Origin: Lachancea mirantina
Lineage: Eukaryota; Ascomycota; Saccharomycetes; Saccharomycetales; Saccharomycetaceae
Reading direction: 5' to 3'
Length of the DNA: 64,000 bases
Assembly (NCBI GenBank): GCA_900074745.1
Contig: LT598462.1
Coordinates: forward strand, 760,038 to 824,037
A program made the position numbers and the translations under genes. This document shows positions 8,344 to 17,645 of the stretch, piece by piece. Numbering within the stretch: position 1 is the stretch's first letter; each line of letters begins with the position of its first letter. The notes under the pieces were generated by a model. The model made no database searches, was not told the DNA's origin, and saw only the letters and a program-made list of their open reading frames with translations.

Positions 8344-9273
8344 ATGACGACTTCCACCCCATACGTGGTCACTGCAATTGCGCATGGGGCCACGCTTGAA
8401 AACGAGGCCAAACACCAGATACAAGCACTTTTAAAGACGGCGCCCGGAACCGTATGTGAGGGCGAAAAACCGCTGTCGGAACGTGCACAGGACTTTTATT
8501 TCCAGTCCACACTGCCATTGCCCGCGCTCAAGGATCTGTGGGCCCAGCTCCTGGTACCGGACGTTGACGTGGTAGTGCAGAAGAACAACGAGTATCGGAA
8601 GCAGAAGGGCCTCGTAGTGTTTGACATGGACTCGACGCTGATCTACCAGGAAGTCATCGAGCTTATAGCTGCGTACGCAAACGTCGAAGACAAAGTCGCC
8701 GAAATCACGGACCGGGCCATGAACAACGAGATCGATTTCAAGCAGTCGCTCGCGGAACGCGTGCGACTGCTCAAGGGCATCAAGACGGCTACTTTGTACG
8801 AGGAGATCAAGGCGAAATTGCGGGTCACAGAGGGCGTGCCCGTGCTGACAAAAGTGCTGCGCCAAAACGGATGCAAGCTCGCGGTCCTGAGCGGCGGGTT
8901 CACGCCGTTCGCGAACTACATGCGCGATACGCTCCAGTTGGACTACGCACGTGCCAACGAACTCGCTACGGAGTCGCTTGGTTCCGAAACCGTTTTGAGC
9001 GGCCACACGATCGGCGAGGTGGTAGACGGGGAGTGCAAAGCGCAGACGCTGACGCGGCTGGCGCGCGAGTACGCGGTGCCGGTGGAAGCGACCGTGATGG
9101 TCGGCGACGGTGGGAACGATCTGCCGGCGATGCGTGCGGCTGGGTTCGGCATTGCCTGGAACGCGAAGCCACGGGTACGTGCCGCGGCGCCGTGCCAGCT
9201 GAACACGCGGTCGCTGCAGGACGCGCTGTTCATTTTCGGGTACACCGCTGCGGAGATCGCGGCGAGTGCTTGA
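8344..9273 (+). CDS. SER2: Phosphoserine phosphatase (Ser2)
   Basis: 309 aa, the usual size. This HAD-superfamily phosphatase performs the last step of serine synthesis from 3-phosphoglycerate. HAD motif I, DMDST, has Asp94 as the expected nucleophile and Asp96. Motif II lies in VLSGGFTPFANYMR. Motif III/IV is MVGDGGNDLPAMRAAGFGIAW from about residue 252. The start ATG at 8344 is well placed. The gene is notably GC-rich in its second half. The stop codon lies within a 10-bp direct repeat. Confidence 0.95.
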   Translation: MTTSTPYVVTAIAHGATLENEAKHQIQALLKTAPGTVCEGEKPLSERAQDFYFQSTLPLPALKDLWAQLLVPDVDVVVQKNNEYRKQKGLVVFDMDSTLIYQEVIELIAAYANVEDKVAEITDRAMNNEIDFKQSLAERVRLLKGIKTATLYEEIKAKLRVTEGVPVLTKVLRQNGCKLAVLSGGFTPFANYMRDTLQLDYARANELATESLGSETVLSGHTIGEVVDGECKAQTLTRLAREYAVPVEATVMVGDGGNDLPAMRAAGFGIAWNAKPRVRAAAPCQLNTRSLQDALFIFGYTAAEIAASA

Positions 9274-9290
9274 CGAGACGTGACGAGACG
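9271..9290. repeat. Direct repeat of TGACGAGACG spanning the SER2 stop
   Basis: Two perfect 10-bp copies in tandem. The first begins with the SER2 stop codon. Confidence 0.85.
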
Positions 9291-9336
9291 AACAATTTGG
9301 CTCTAGACAGTGGTTATGTAGTAACTAGTGCGTGGC

Positions 9337-9648
9337 CTACACGTTGGAGGCGATGGTCTGCTTGATGGCGGCGGGATTGGCGCCGACGACACGGCCGACC
9401 TCTTTGCCGCTCTTGAAGTAGACAATGGTGGGCATGGCGGACACCTCGTGTTTCTGTGCCACCTCAGGCAGTTCGTCCACGTCGACCTTGATGAAGTCGG
9501 CCTGTGAGTACTCCTGGGAGAACTTTTCGAGCATGGGCGCGATCATCTTGCAGGGTCCACACCAGGTGGCGAAAAAGTCGACCACGACGAGTTTGTCGGC
9601 GGCGATAGCCTTTTCGAAGTCTGCAGAAGCTTTAATTTGGGAGACCAT
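9337..9648 (-). CDS. TRX2: Cytosolic thioredoxin (Trx1/Trx2 ortholog)
   Basis: 103 aa, the standard length. The redox-active WCGPCK has Cys30 and Cys33. The cis-Pro loop is VSAMPTIVYF. It serves ribonucleotide reductase, methionine sulfoxide reductase, PAPS reductase and peroxiredoxins. In S. cerevisiae TRX1 (YLR043C, next to PDC1) and TRX2 (YGR209C, next to SER2) are duplicates. Here one gene lies beside both SER2 and the PDC1/STU2 block, so it represents the unduplicated ancestor and either symbol would serve. The upstream region has two AGGGG stress-type elements (about 9748 and 9773) and a TATA-like TTTATA (about 9766). Confidence 0.97.
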   Translation of the reverse strand: MVSQIKASADFEKAIAADKLVVVDFFATWCGPCKMIAPMLEKFSQEYSQADFIKVDVDELPEVAQKHEVSAMPTIVYFKSGKEVGRVVGANPAAIKQTIASNV

Positions 9649-9686
9649 TGTGTGTGTGTGTGTGTGTGTGTGGTGGTGGGTGGGGT
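9649..9686. repeat. (TG)12 microsatellite and G/T tract directly before the thioredoxin ATG
   Basis: On the coding strand this reads as a C/A-rich leader ending in about 12 CA units that abut the start codon, so the 5' UTR next to the ATG is pure CA repeat. Confidence 0.9.
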
Positions 9687-9898
9687 GTAAAGGTAGCTAA
9701 TGTGTTTACTAGTGTCCTTGGCAAGTTATTCAGATGTGACGAGAGCCCAGGGGAGCGCTCGCCTTTTATACCCAGGGGTGGTTTCGTACAAAGTGACTTG
9801 TGCTTACAATTCTCGCCTTTTTCACCGGTAGGTTCTGGAAGCTTTATACGTATGTTTTAGTCAGCCCTGGCCTGGGCTTTCCCAGTGAGAAAAATAAA

Positions 9899-9980
9899 CG
9901 ACAACTGCAGGATTCGAACCTGCGCGGGCAGAGCCCAAAAGATTTCTAATCTTACGCCTTAACCACTCGGCCAAATTGCC
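9899..9980 (-). tRNA. tRNA-Ser (anticodon AGA)
   Basis: An 82-nt class II tRNA with a long variable arm. On the minus strand it starts GGCAATTTGGCCGAG and ends CAGTTGTCG, closely matching yeast tRNA-Ser(AGA). The anticodon stem-loop AAGATTAGAAATCTT exposes AGA. The A box (TGGCCGAGTGG) and B box (GGTTCGAATCC) are intact. No intron is present. A T-rich terminator lies just past the 3' end (9890-9896 on the complement). Confidence 0.97.
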
Positions 9981-10311
9981 ACTGATGATAAATCGGAAGG
10001 CCAAGATCAACATAACCCAAGTCTGATTAACAAAGCATCAGCATTCGTCTTCGATTTTGGCTAAGTCATCACTACAAGGACCTGTAGATCTGCCAACCTT
10101 CATCTGTAAACTCATAGAAAGGCCAGGGTTGGCACCCAAAGCCCGCACGTAAGTGGGAGCATCCGGACATATAGGTGTCGCTTTTCACGACCCTCATTTG
10201 TGATATTTGACTAGGCGTGATCAGGGGGTTTACTGTTCATACGAAATGCAGTGATTTCAGATTGTCTGAAATAGTCCCCAATGGCCAGGCATGATCACTG
10301 GGTATACCCGG
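9981..10311. other. tRNA upstream region with a dispersed-repeat relic
   Basis: No gene. It contains a 38-bp segment (10102-10139) that recurs near 35.9 kb, and the outer edge of the hAT element. Regions upstream of tRNA genes are common landing sites for yeast retrotransposons, so decayed LTR sequence is plausible. Confidence 0.45.
10102..10139. repeat. Dispersed repeat, copy A
   Basis: This segment, starting ATCTGTAAAC and ending GGCACCCAA, matches 35878-35916 at 33 of 39 aligned positions with one gap, in the same orientation. It is probably a fragment of an old mobile element; no family is recognised. Confidence 0.55.
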
Positions 10312-10336
10312 CAGTGGCTTTATCCAGCGACGATGA
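10312..10336 (+). repeat. hAT left terminal inverted repeat
   Basis: Starts CAGTGGCTTTA and pairs with the complement of 13622-13646 with three mismatches. Confidence 0.8.
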
Positions 10337-10464
10337 GTCGCAGCGGGTAATGTCGTTACATACGGATGAGTTATGATGGGTATTCCGTTGAAAATTACAA
10401 TGGGCGTGCGAGGCCGGCTACATGCTAAAAGGGCTTAAGCGCTCTCTCTTTGCGAAGCGCACTT

Positions 10465-12850
10465 TTAGTTCCTCCAAGTCCTTCTGTTTGGTGCGTTACT
10501 GTTCAGGTCTTCCTTTGAAGCTGTCGAAACGCAGGTGACCTCATTACTGGTGGAGCCTAAATGCGGTTCGCTGTCTTCGCTGTCGAGATGACGATCAGAT
10601 TCGTCCAAGTCTGAATCACACAGTTCGCACTCGCTTTCCACTTCTCCGAATTCTTTGGGAGTTGATGAGCTTGGATCGCACTGGTAGAAGTTAAACTTCA
10701 GGAACCTATCTCTTAAAACCATCGAGGTTCTCACATTCTTCCCTGTTAACCGCGTGCGATCCTTGCGCATAACCCTTCCTGCCAAAGAAAAGCACCTTTC
10801 GACGTCGCAAGTGGAAATTTTGGTGAAAAAACAAGACATTGCCAGCTTAAAAAGCCGCGGGAATCTCCGACGTCTGTCGAACCACCAGGACACGGCCGCT
10901 TCTCTCGAGTTGACAGCTGAAATGGGCTCTTTCAAGTAATTCATCCATTCTGCTGTGTCTACGGCGTTACCGTCAACCACCTGTTCGTCTCCAATGTTCG
11001 TGTTAACTGATCCCAGTTGGTGTCGGTCAAAATCAAAGATGTTCTGGACCGTGTGACAAGCGGGCTCGATACTCGTGTCAATTTCTTTAGAACGGCCGAC
11101 GGATTCATATTCTTTGAAATAATTCCTGATGAAAGCTTCACACACTTGAAGGCGTCCATCAGCCTCTGGGGTAGGCATTAAACGATAAAGCTTCTCCGTT
11201 TTATGCCTGGGATCGAGCACGACAGACAGATAGTAAATGGGGTCTTTCTTGACCTCGGCGAAGTGGTTCAAGTGTGACTTTTATGCAACCATCATGGCCT
11301 GTAGAACAAGTTCTCTATCTTCAGGGTGCAGCGGTGAAGAGCCGTTAAGGCGAGAGAAATCACTAGCTGAAGATGAGTCAGAAAATGTAACACCTTCCAC
11401 CGCTTGTGAAGCGGCAGTGTAGTAATGATCTAGAAAGTAATAGAAAGGAACGGCACTTGACAGGCAATTATAATCATCTTCCTGTAATTTTAGAGTTAGA
11501 TTGTAGAACTGTTCGCAGGCCGCGACAAAATACTTCAATAATTGGGCCGTCCTTGCATCAAAAGTGAGGTATCTTTCTAGCTTAGACGAGAGCTTCTCTT
11601 CACCCAACTCTTTCATTTTCTGGCACCATGCCTCATATAGGTTACGGTTCGCCAAAAATCTCTCAATTTGACGCCATTTTAGTATCCATTTCGTTGGACA
11701 TTCAAGCGGAATGAGAGGAATTTTCGAATTTTTCAGGCTAGTTGCTATGCGGGTGGAGTATCTCATAGTTTTAGCCAGCTTCACGATATTGGTGCAGGCA
11801 TCTGCAAATATGGCTTCGGAATAAAGATGATGAAACAACATTTGAACTTGCAGGTTCAAAACATGGCTAGCGCACCTAATGTAGCGCACCCGCTTGAACA
11901 GACGGTGAGCCACTGGTTTGTACAAGTTCAGATTATCGTGTGCCAATAAAGAATAAAAAGCACTATTGTTTTTGGCATCATCCATTGTTATGGTAGCGAC
12001 TTTGTCCCATAATTTATGCTTCTCTAGAAGGGATGATACTAGAGTATAGATGTATTACCCAGTATAACTCTTTGTTCCAAGCCTCACAAAGTCAAGCAAG
12101 TGCGTATTTTGAGCTTTGCCGTTCCTGTCGAAAAAAATTGAGGGGTCTTTGGCTAACCTCAGCGTAGTTTCATTGAAAATGTTCGGAACAAATGACACCA
12201 TAACGCCCAAAAATGATTCGCCATTGGGCGCGGTCCAGATATCTAGCAAAATGTTCACGAGATGGGTGTCTTTGAGATTAAGCGTCAAGCACTCATCCAG
12301 ATAACCCGATAATAACTCAAGCTTCTTGACGAGGGTACTTCTTGATTGGATAAACTTCGAGTGTCTTGAGTTATTGATGATGTTCCAAGAATTCAACTGC
12401 ACATAGCGGAATGGAAGGAAACCCTCCACGACAAGCAAGACCGTCTGGAAACTCTCAGGGCTTTTTTGGTATTCGTCCCTCACTATACTGGACACCCTCA
12501 AGGCGTTTGATCGCCGCGTAAAAGCGTCTAAAGTTCTCGATTTTTTAACTTTATCATTATTCTTGTCTTTGAAAGCTGCCGGATGCGCATGCTGGAGATG
12601 TTTGGACAAGTTTCCCGTCGACTCACCTTCAGGATACCGTTTTCCACAGTAGACACTGCGCAAACTTTTTACCGTTGATGGTCGGAAACTCAAAGAAGGG
12701 CGGAAGAGAAGATTTCAACATCCAGCCACTAGACTTGAGTGATTCTGGTGATTTTCCTTTAGCTGCATGATGTGCTGCACCATCAACGAACGAATCCCTT
12801 GCCTCAGGAGAAGCTGAGCGGCTAACGCAGCCGGTAACATCTATAGGCAT
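10465..12850 (-). pseudogene. hAT transposase, broken
   Basis: Read on the minus strand from an ATG at about 12850 to 10465, around 795 codons. Three lesions are seen: a frameshift near 12650-12660 that separates the first cysteine of the BED zinc finger (FAQC) from the second (VYCGKRYP); an in-frame TAA at 12057-12055; and an in-frame TAA at 11283-11281. The sequence between lesions stays open in one frame. Recognisable parts are the BED finger with NLSKHLQHAH, a central segment with TMDDAKNN and WDKVAT (RNase H-like core region), SVVLDPRHK, and the C-terminal dimerisation domain with CDVERCFSLAGRVMRKDRTRL. So few lesions suggest inactivation is not ancient. Confidence 0.88.
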
Positions 12851-13621
12851 AGGCTGGATGATTATCAGGTAGATGAAAAGCCGCGACTCCACAAGATATT
12901 AGTTGCTCGTTCTTGGTTGTGCAAATGATCTAAAGGGATCCTGGATTTGTTTGGGCAGACTTTATGTTTCGTGAAAAACACCAAAATCGATACAGAACGC
13001 GTAAAGGCAATGGCAGGCACTACACGAACAGAAAATCAGCAATAAGCTTATGAAGAAGTCGCTTGCCCGTCGCGCATTCGAATACTAGCGGAGAATGAGT
13101 GTGCTTGTCTCGTAACAAGCAAATCTTCAGTTCTTTGACGCATGTTTTATTTAAATGCCTAATGCTCGAAAGGGAAAGGTCAACTTCTAAATTGGAAAGG
13201 CAAAGATTACGATGAGAGATCCCTCGTACGTTGTGATCGGTCATGATGGGTAAAATGGGTAACTTACTGGAAATCATTTGAATCGTTTTCTACCCACTGG
13301 GTAACTCGAGTAACGAATTCTACACAGCGGGTCACTAACGGTGAGTAATGAGTAACCTGAAGTAGTCACTCATCGTACTAAATGCGAGTCGAATGGGTAA
13401 ACCCTTACGATAAAGTAAATATCCGTCACATATTACGAAAGTATTCTCCGCACCTTCGTTTTTTTAGCTTAAAAGCTACAATTCCTATTGTAAACATTAA
13501 AAAGCGAAAGAAGAACTATGTTGAACCAAACATTATCACCCATTCTACCAGAAGGCGCATAGAAACTTAATTTTTGACGGAAACAAGGTAGCCCGCACGT
13601 AAAGACATCATTTAATGAAAT

Positions 13622-13646
13622 TCATCGTCGGTGGGTAAAGCCACTA
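13622..13646 (-). repeat. hAT right terminal inverted repeat
   Basis: Read on the minus strand it starts TAGTGGCTTTA, complementary to the left repeat at 22 of 25 positions. Confidence 0.8.
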
Positions 13647-13951
13647 ATATTCGACGACCTGTTACTGAAACTTAATTCTGATTGTCGGTAAAATGCATCA
13701 TAGATGGATCGTCCATACTTGCCAGATTGGCATCTGGTATTACCCGGACATATCTCGAAAGGTCCGTATGAAGCGACAAACCCATCTCTTTGTATTGAGG
13801 TTACCCGGATGAGGAACGCTTATATCACTTAGAACGGGTATGAAAGATCTTCGTCACTTCCTACGTAGAATTCCGCTCTGATCTATCACCACAAACCAAA
13901 ACAAACCAAATCATCCATCCCCTCTGACACCACCACACAGCGCCATCGCCA
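13647..13951. promoter_or_regulatory. STU2 upstream region
   Basis: About 305 bp between the hAT end and the STU2 ATG. Contains ATTACCCGGACAT (13738 onward) and GGTTACCCGG (about 13800); the second resembles a Reb1 site (TTACCCG). The 3' part is AC-rich, typical of a yeast leader. Confidence 0.45.
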
Positions 13952-16537
13952 ATGGCGGATCCAACTGACGAAGATTTCAGCTCTTTGCCTCTGGAAGCGC
14001 GCGCAAGCCACAAAGTCTGGAAGGCGCGTCTCAGCGCCTACAAGGATCTCGCTTCCCAGTTTGAAAGCGCGTCTACGCTACGCGTCCCAGACGCGCTCGC
14101 GGAATATTGGCGCAATCCGGAGAAATTCGCCACTTATATCGTCGATTCCAACGTTGTAGCGCAGGAACAGGCGCTCAGCGCGCTTCTGGCGCTTCTGGAC
14201 TATCTCCAGAAGCTGCCCGCGCTGCCTAAGACCGACAAAGCGCGCGACGCGTGGATCCCACTGCTCGCGGAGAAGGGACTAGGATCCTCGCGCGCCAGCA
14301 CCAAGGCCAAGGCCCAGGAATGTATCCTGACGCTGGTGGCCTTCGACGTCTCCGCCCAGCACGCCGTCGAGCTCGTAGAGCCTTTGCTCTCTAACAAGCT
14401 GCCCAGGCTCGTCGCCAGCTGCGTCGAGTGCATCGCCAAGATCGTCGAGTGTTTCGGGCTCGTCAACATCGGCCAACTGCAAGACTTTCTCACGCACCTT
14501 CTGGAACCGATCCCCAAGCTCTCGAGTCACGCGGACCGCAACGTCCGGTCCCAGACCATGAACCTCATTTCGCAACTTTACAAGTGGCTCGGCAAAAATC
14601 TTCTCCAGGAGGTTCTACTCGACAAACTCAAACCAATCCAGCAGCGCGATCTCGACAAAACTTTTAACGGCTACACGGGTTCGATTCCGCCGCAAGAGCA
14701 GCCGCGCCTGTTCCAATGGCAGTTGCAACAGCAACGAGACTTGGCCCAAAAGGACCAAGACGGTGACACCCTGATGGGAAACGATGCTCTGCTTGCGACC
14801 AATGCGTCCGATTCTGCATACCAACAGCAGCCTCAAATCGATCCTTTCGACCTGCTCGCGGCGACTTGCGTGCTCGACAAATTGCCTGACAATTTCTCGG
14901 AGCGCGTAACCTCGACAAAATGGAAAGATCGCGTTGAAGTCCTCGAAGAATTACTCACAACTATACTGGTACCTGCCAAGAAACTGGAATACAAGAACCA
15001 GGACTATAACGAGCTTCTGAGGCTCTTGGCGCACGTTATCCAAAAAGACGCCAACGTGCAAGCAGTTACTATAGCCGCGACGGCAGTGCACGAAATTGGC
15101 TCCAAGCTAAAATCCAACTTTAATCGAAATTACGCAAGTGTCGTTTTCGTGCCTTTACTCGATAGAACTAAAGAGAAGAAACAGTCCGTCAGTGAGGCTC
15201 TAAACACCGCTCTCGATACCGTGGCACTGTGCTGCGGTATTGACGTGTGCTTAGAAGATACTATCACATCCATGAAACATAAAACACCGCAGGTACGCAT
15301 CGAATCCACCAAATTTCTGACACGGCTTTTGACGCAATGGCAACCTAGTAGCGCAAACACCCGTGATGAACTCCTGGTCAAATTACTTCCCGAGCTCTCC
15401 CCGGTGATCTTGAAAATTGTGAATGACACCCAACAAACGGTGCGTGATGCGGGGTTTGGTGCGTTGGCGGTTTTGGTCAAACTTTTTGGCGAACGTGAAA
15501 TGAGTGACGTTTTCGATAAACTGGATAATCTTAAAAAGAAGAAAGTCAACGATTATCTTGCCAAAGTGGAAGTAAAGAATGTCGGCACGCGGGTCGCGCC
15601 GACCGTTGAAACGGTTTCGACAAAACCTCCCGCTCGCGTAAATTCTCCTCCCACGACCGCAAAACTGGCACCTCGTCAAAGTGGCGTTCCAGCATCGCGC
15701 AAACCTTTGTCTGTATTGCCATCCAAGCGGGGACCCTCTTCGCCTCTCAAACTTGACGCATCGCTGAATTCAAATATACTCACAGATGCCAATGCTGCCA
15801 AATCGCGTCTCACCACGAGGTCATTGACGACCGATTCGACCATGGCATCCAGGACAAGTTCCATAGCGGCCGAGAATGAAGATTTGAAACTACAAAAACA
15901 GAAATGGATGCGCGAACGCCAAGAGCTCTTTGGCAAAATCACCGATTTCCAAGCGCATATAGCGCAATTGAAGACCGAAAACACGCAATTGCTTCAACAA
16001 ATGAGACAGCTGCAGGCAAGCAAAGAAGAAGTACACCTCGAGTCCCGCGCCAAAGATACAAAAATTTCAAAACTACATACACGTATCTCGGTTTTGGAAA
16101 ATGAGCTCGAGATAAAGAGTGGACTCTCTTCTTCCAATTTCGGTGTTCGCTCCATTTCCTCCCAAGGCGCACCCTCGTCTCATTTTTCGATGGTATATCC
16201 CGGAACGCCACCTCCTCGCCAAGTGAGCAACTCAGCACAAGCGAGCTCTGATCGGTCTTCCAGCGAAATCGCACATACCGCGGCAGAAGCCTCACAGCGA
16301 GGTCTGACCAGATTTTCACCGCGTAATTCAGGGCGAGCGAGGTCGCCTAGTGAATCTAGTGACGACTTGCCTGGACGAGTGACGTCTCTGCAATTGAGTT
16401 CAGGTAGCAAATCACATGCTCTCAGCAGCAATTTTGTAAATGATGAAAGCTGGAAAAGAGCCGCAGAGGTAACATCCCTGCTGAAAGCTAGGATAGAACG
16501 TATGCGAGCCAAAACGAGAGGCATGAGTGCGGAATAA
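13952..16537 (+). CDS. STU2: Microtubule polymerase Stu2 (XMAP215/Dis1 family)
   Basis: 861 aa, against 888 aa in S. cerevisiae. Two TOG (HEAT-repeat) domains occupy about residues 1-245 and 310-545 and bind tubulin dimers. Visible hallmarks are LPLEARASHKVWKARL at the N-terminus, ITDSNVVAQEQA-like DSNVVAQEQALSALL, DRNVRSQTMNLI at the end of TOG1, and TSTKWKDRVEVLEELL opening TOG2. A basic Ser/Pro-rich linker (about 550-640) binds the microtubule lattice, followed by a coiled coil (about 645-730) for dimerisation and a C-terminal tail. It acts at plus ends, spindle poles and kinetochores. It lies near PDC1 as in S. cerevisiae. Confidence 0.95.
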   Translation: MADPTDEDFSSLPLEARASHKVWKARLSAYKDLASQFESASTLRVPDALAEYWRNPEKFATYIVDSNVVAQEQALSALLALLDYLQKLPALPKTDKARDAWIPLLAEKGLGSSRASTKAKAQECILTLVAFDVSAQHAVELVEPLLSNKLPRLVASCVECIAKIVECFGLVNIGQLQDFLTHLLEPIPKLSSHADRNVRSQTMNLISQLYKWLGKNLLQEVLLDKLKPIQQRDLDKTFNGYTGSIPPQEQPRLFQWQLQQQRDLAQKDQDGDTLMGNDALLATNASDSAYQQQPQIDPFDLLAATCVLDKLPDNFSERVTSTKWKDRVEVLEELLTTILVPAKKLEYKNQDYNELLRLLAHVIQKDANVQAVTIAATAVHEIGSKLKSNFNRNYASVVFVPLLDRTKEKKQSVSEALNTALDTVALCCGIDVCLEDTITSMKHKTPQVRIESTKFLTRLLTQWQPSSANTRDELLVKLLPELSPVILKIVNDTQQTVRDAGFGALAVLVKLFGEREMSDVFDKLDNLKKKKVNDYLAKVEVKNVGTRVAPTVETVSTKPPARVNSPPTTAKLAPRQSGVPASRKPLSVLPSKRGPSSPLKLDASLNSNILTDANAAKSRLTTRSLTTDSTMASRTSSIAAENEDLKLQKQKWMRERQELFGKITDFQAHIAQLKTENTQLLQQMRQLQASKEEVHLESRAKDTKISKLHTRISVLENELEIKSGLSSSNFGVRSISSQGAPSSHFSMVYPGTPPPRQVSNSAQASSDRSSSEIAHTAAEASQRGLTRFSPRNSGRARSPSESSDDLPGRVTSLQLSSGSKSHALSSNFVNDESWKRAAEVTSLLKARIERMRAKTRGMSAE

Positions 16538-16643
16538 GGTCCCATTTCCCCCATTCACCTAACCGCATCTGCATTGTCTCCGGGACAAGTTTTGTAACAG
16601 TAACTAGCCTAATGGATACGAAGAACCTTGCATTAAGATTGGA

Positions 16644-17645
16644 TCACCGCTTTTTCCGCCTTAGACTCTTTTGAAAAGGTGCCACCATGGGTCGTTTCTT
16701 GGCACGTCCTTTATCCGATCTCTTCGTTGTCATGAAAAGTCGGGCCCTTTCCGGGTTTTCTGTGAGAAAACGCTCGATGCGTTTCTTGACCATCTCTGCG
16801 GGCAAGATGTTCAGCGAGACCATGCTTTGTCGGATTCGCTCGAATTCCAGAGCATGCTGTTGCAGCTCGTCCTCATTGTCGCCAGATTCCCCAATCCTCT
16901 CTGCCAGCAACTGCAGCATCGACCTATGGCCCTGCAAAAGCTTCTCCTTCGAGCGCAGCTGACCTTCCTGATTATTCTTCATTTGCTGGTTCAGTTTTTG
17001 AGCAGTAGTTCTCTCTTGTTGCGCAGTGGATTGTCCAACACTGGCGTGATTCGTAAGCACCATCCCATCCTGGCCACGATTTTCGTTCTCCATAAGATCT
17101 ACACCCTCGAAGCACGCATCCTGTTCGCGACACAACTCAACTTTGATGAAACGATTGCCAAAGAAGGGGCCTTTCGCGCTGACGCATCTGATTGCACACG
17201 AGCTGTGTTTGAAGCCAATTAGAAGCTGACGACGCTCCAGATCCGCGCGACACAGCGCAAGCCGGCCGTAAGGCTCAAAAGCCTCTCTTACGTCGCGGAT
17301 GTTAAGTCTGGGTCTTGGCACATTCGTGACCAAAATCGTGCTTGAATCTTCGACTGTTATTGGTTGTAGTGATGATGTTTCCCGCACTTTTTGCCACAGT
17401 TGCTCGAGGAATGGGCCCTCTCGGAGGGTCCGTTCTACAATTCCTTTGAGCTCGTCGACTACCCTAATTCTTAGCAGCTCTTTCTGCTCCCGATCATCAT
17501 CAACAAATGGCACGGTTCCCAACAACTGTACCACGTACTCGGCGAATATGGTGGGATCGCCAGTCGTGAAAGATTCCGCCCGGCCTTCAAGCCAATCCTT
17601 TACCGCATTGAACGTCTCGTTGCGCCTTTCATGTCCCACCATCAT
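16644..17645 (-). CDS. RRM protein resembling RBM26/RBM27 and fission yeast Rmn1
   Basis: 333 aa. The N-terminal helical domain (about 10-92, starting FNAVKDWLEGRAE with FAEYVVQLL) resembles the PWI-like domain at the start of metazoan RBM26/27. An RRM follows at about 103-175, with ILVTNV as RNP2, a weak RNP1 and the ending FGNRFIKVEL, which resembles the RBM26 NNRFIKV. A Gln/Glu-rich coiled coil lies at about 210-295 and a basic C-terminus at 300-333. RBM26/27/Rmn1 proteins work in nuclear RNA surveillance with the exosome (the PAXT and MTREC systems). The S. cerevisiae STU2-PDC1 interval has no such gene as far as I recall. The family link is inferred from pattern similarity only. The start ATG-ATG at 17645 is clear. 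Confidence 0.62.
   Translation of the reverse strand: MMVGHERRNETFNAVKDWLEGRAESFTTGDPTIFAEYVVQLLGTVPFVDDDREQKELLRIRVVDELKGIVERTLREGPFLEQLWQKVRETSSLQPITVEDSSTILVTNVPRPRLNIRDVREAFEPYGRLALCRADLERRQLLIGFKHSSCAIRCVSAKGPFFGNRFIKVELCREQDACFEGVDLMENENRGQDGMVLTNHASVGQSTAQQERTTAQKLNQQMKNNQEGQLRSKEKLLQGHRSMLQLLAERIGESGDNEDELQQHALEFERIRQSMVSLNILPAEMVKKRIERFLTENPERARLFMTTKRSDKGRAKKRPMVAPFQKSLRRKKR

Larger units (their letters stand above)
10312..13646 (-). mobile_element. Inactivated hAT-family DNA transposon
   Basis: About 3.3 kb bounded by 25-bp terminal inverted repeats (10312-10336 and 13622-13646) identical at 22 of 25 positions and starting CAGTG/TAGTG, which fits the YARNG start of hAT elements. 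Flanking octamers ATACCCGG (10304-10311) and ATATTCGA (13647-13654) agree at 5 of 8 positions; all three differences are transitions, so they may be a decayed 8-bp target duplication. Inside is a broken minus-strand hAT transposase with a BED zinc finger and hATC dimerisation domain. GGGTAA-type motifs cluster near both ends. It is similar in kind to hAT elements described in Lachancea and related yeasts. Confidence 0.85.

Noticed and set aside
13020-13277. 85-aa minus-strand frame inside the hAT element
   Set aside because: Short, within the subterminal region of the transposon and no recognisable domain.
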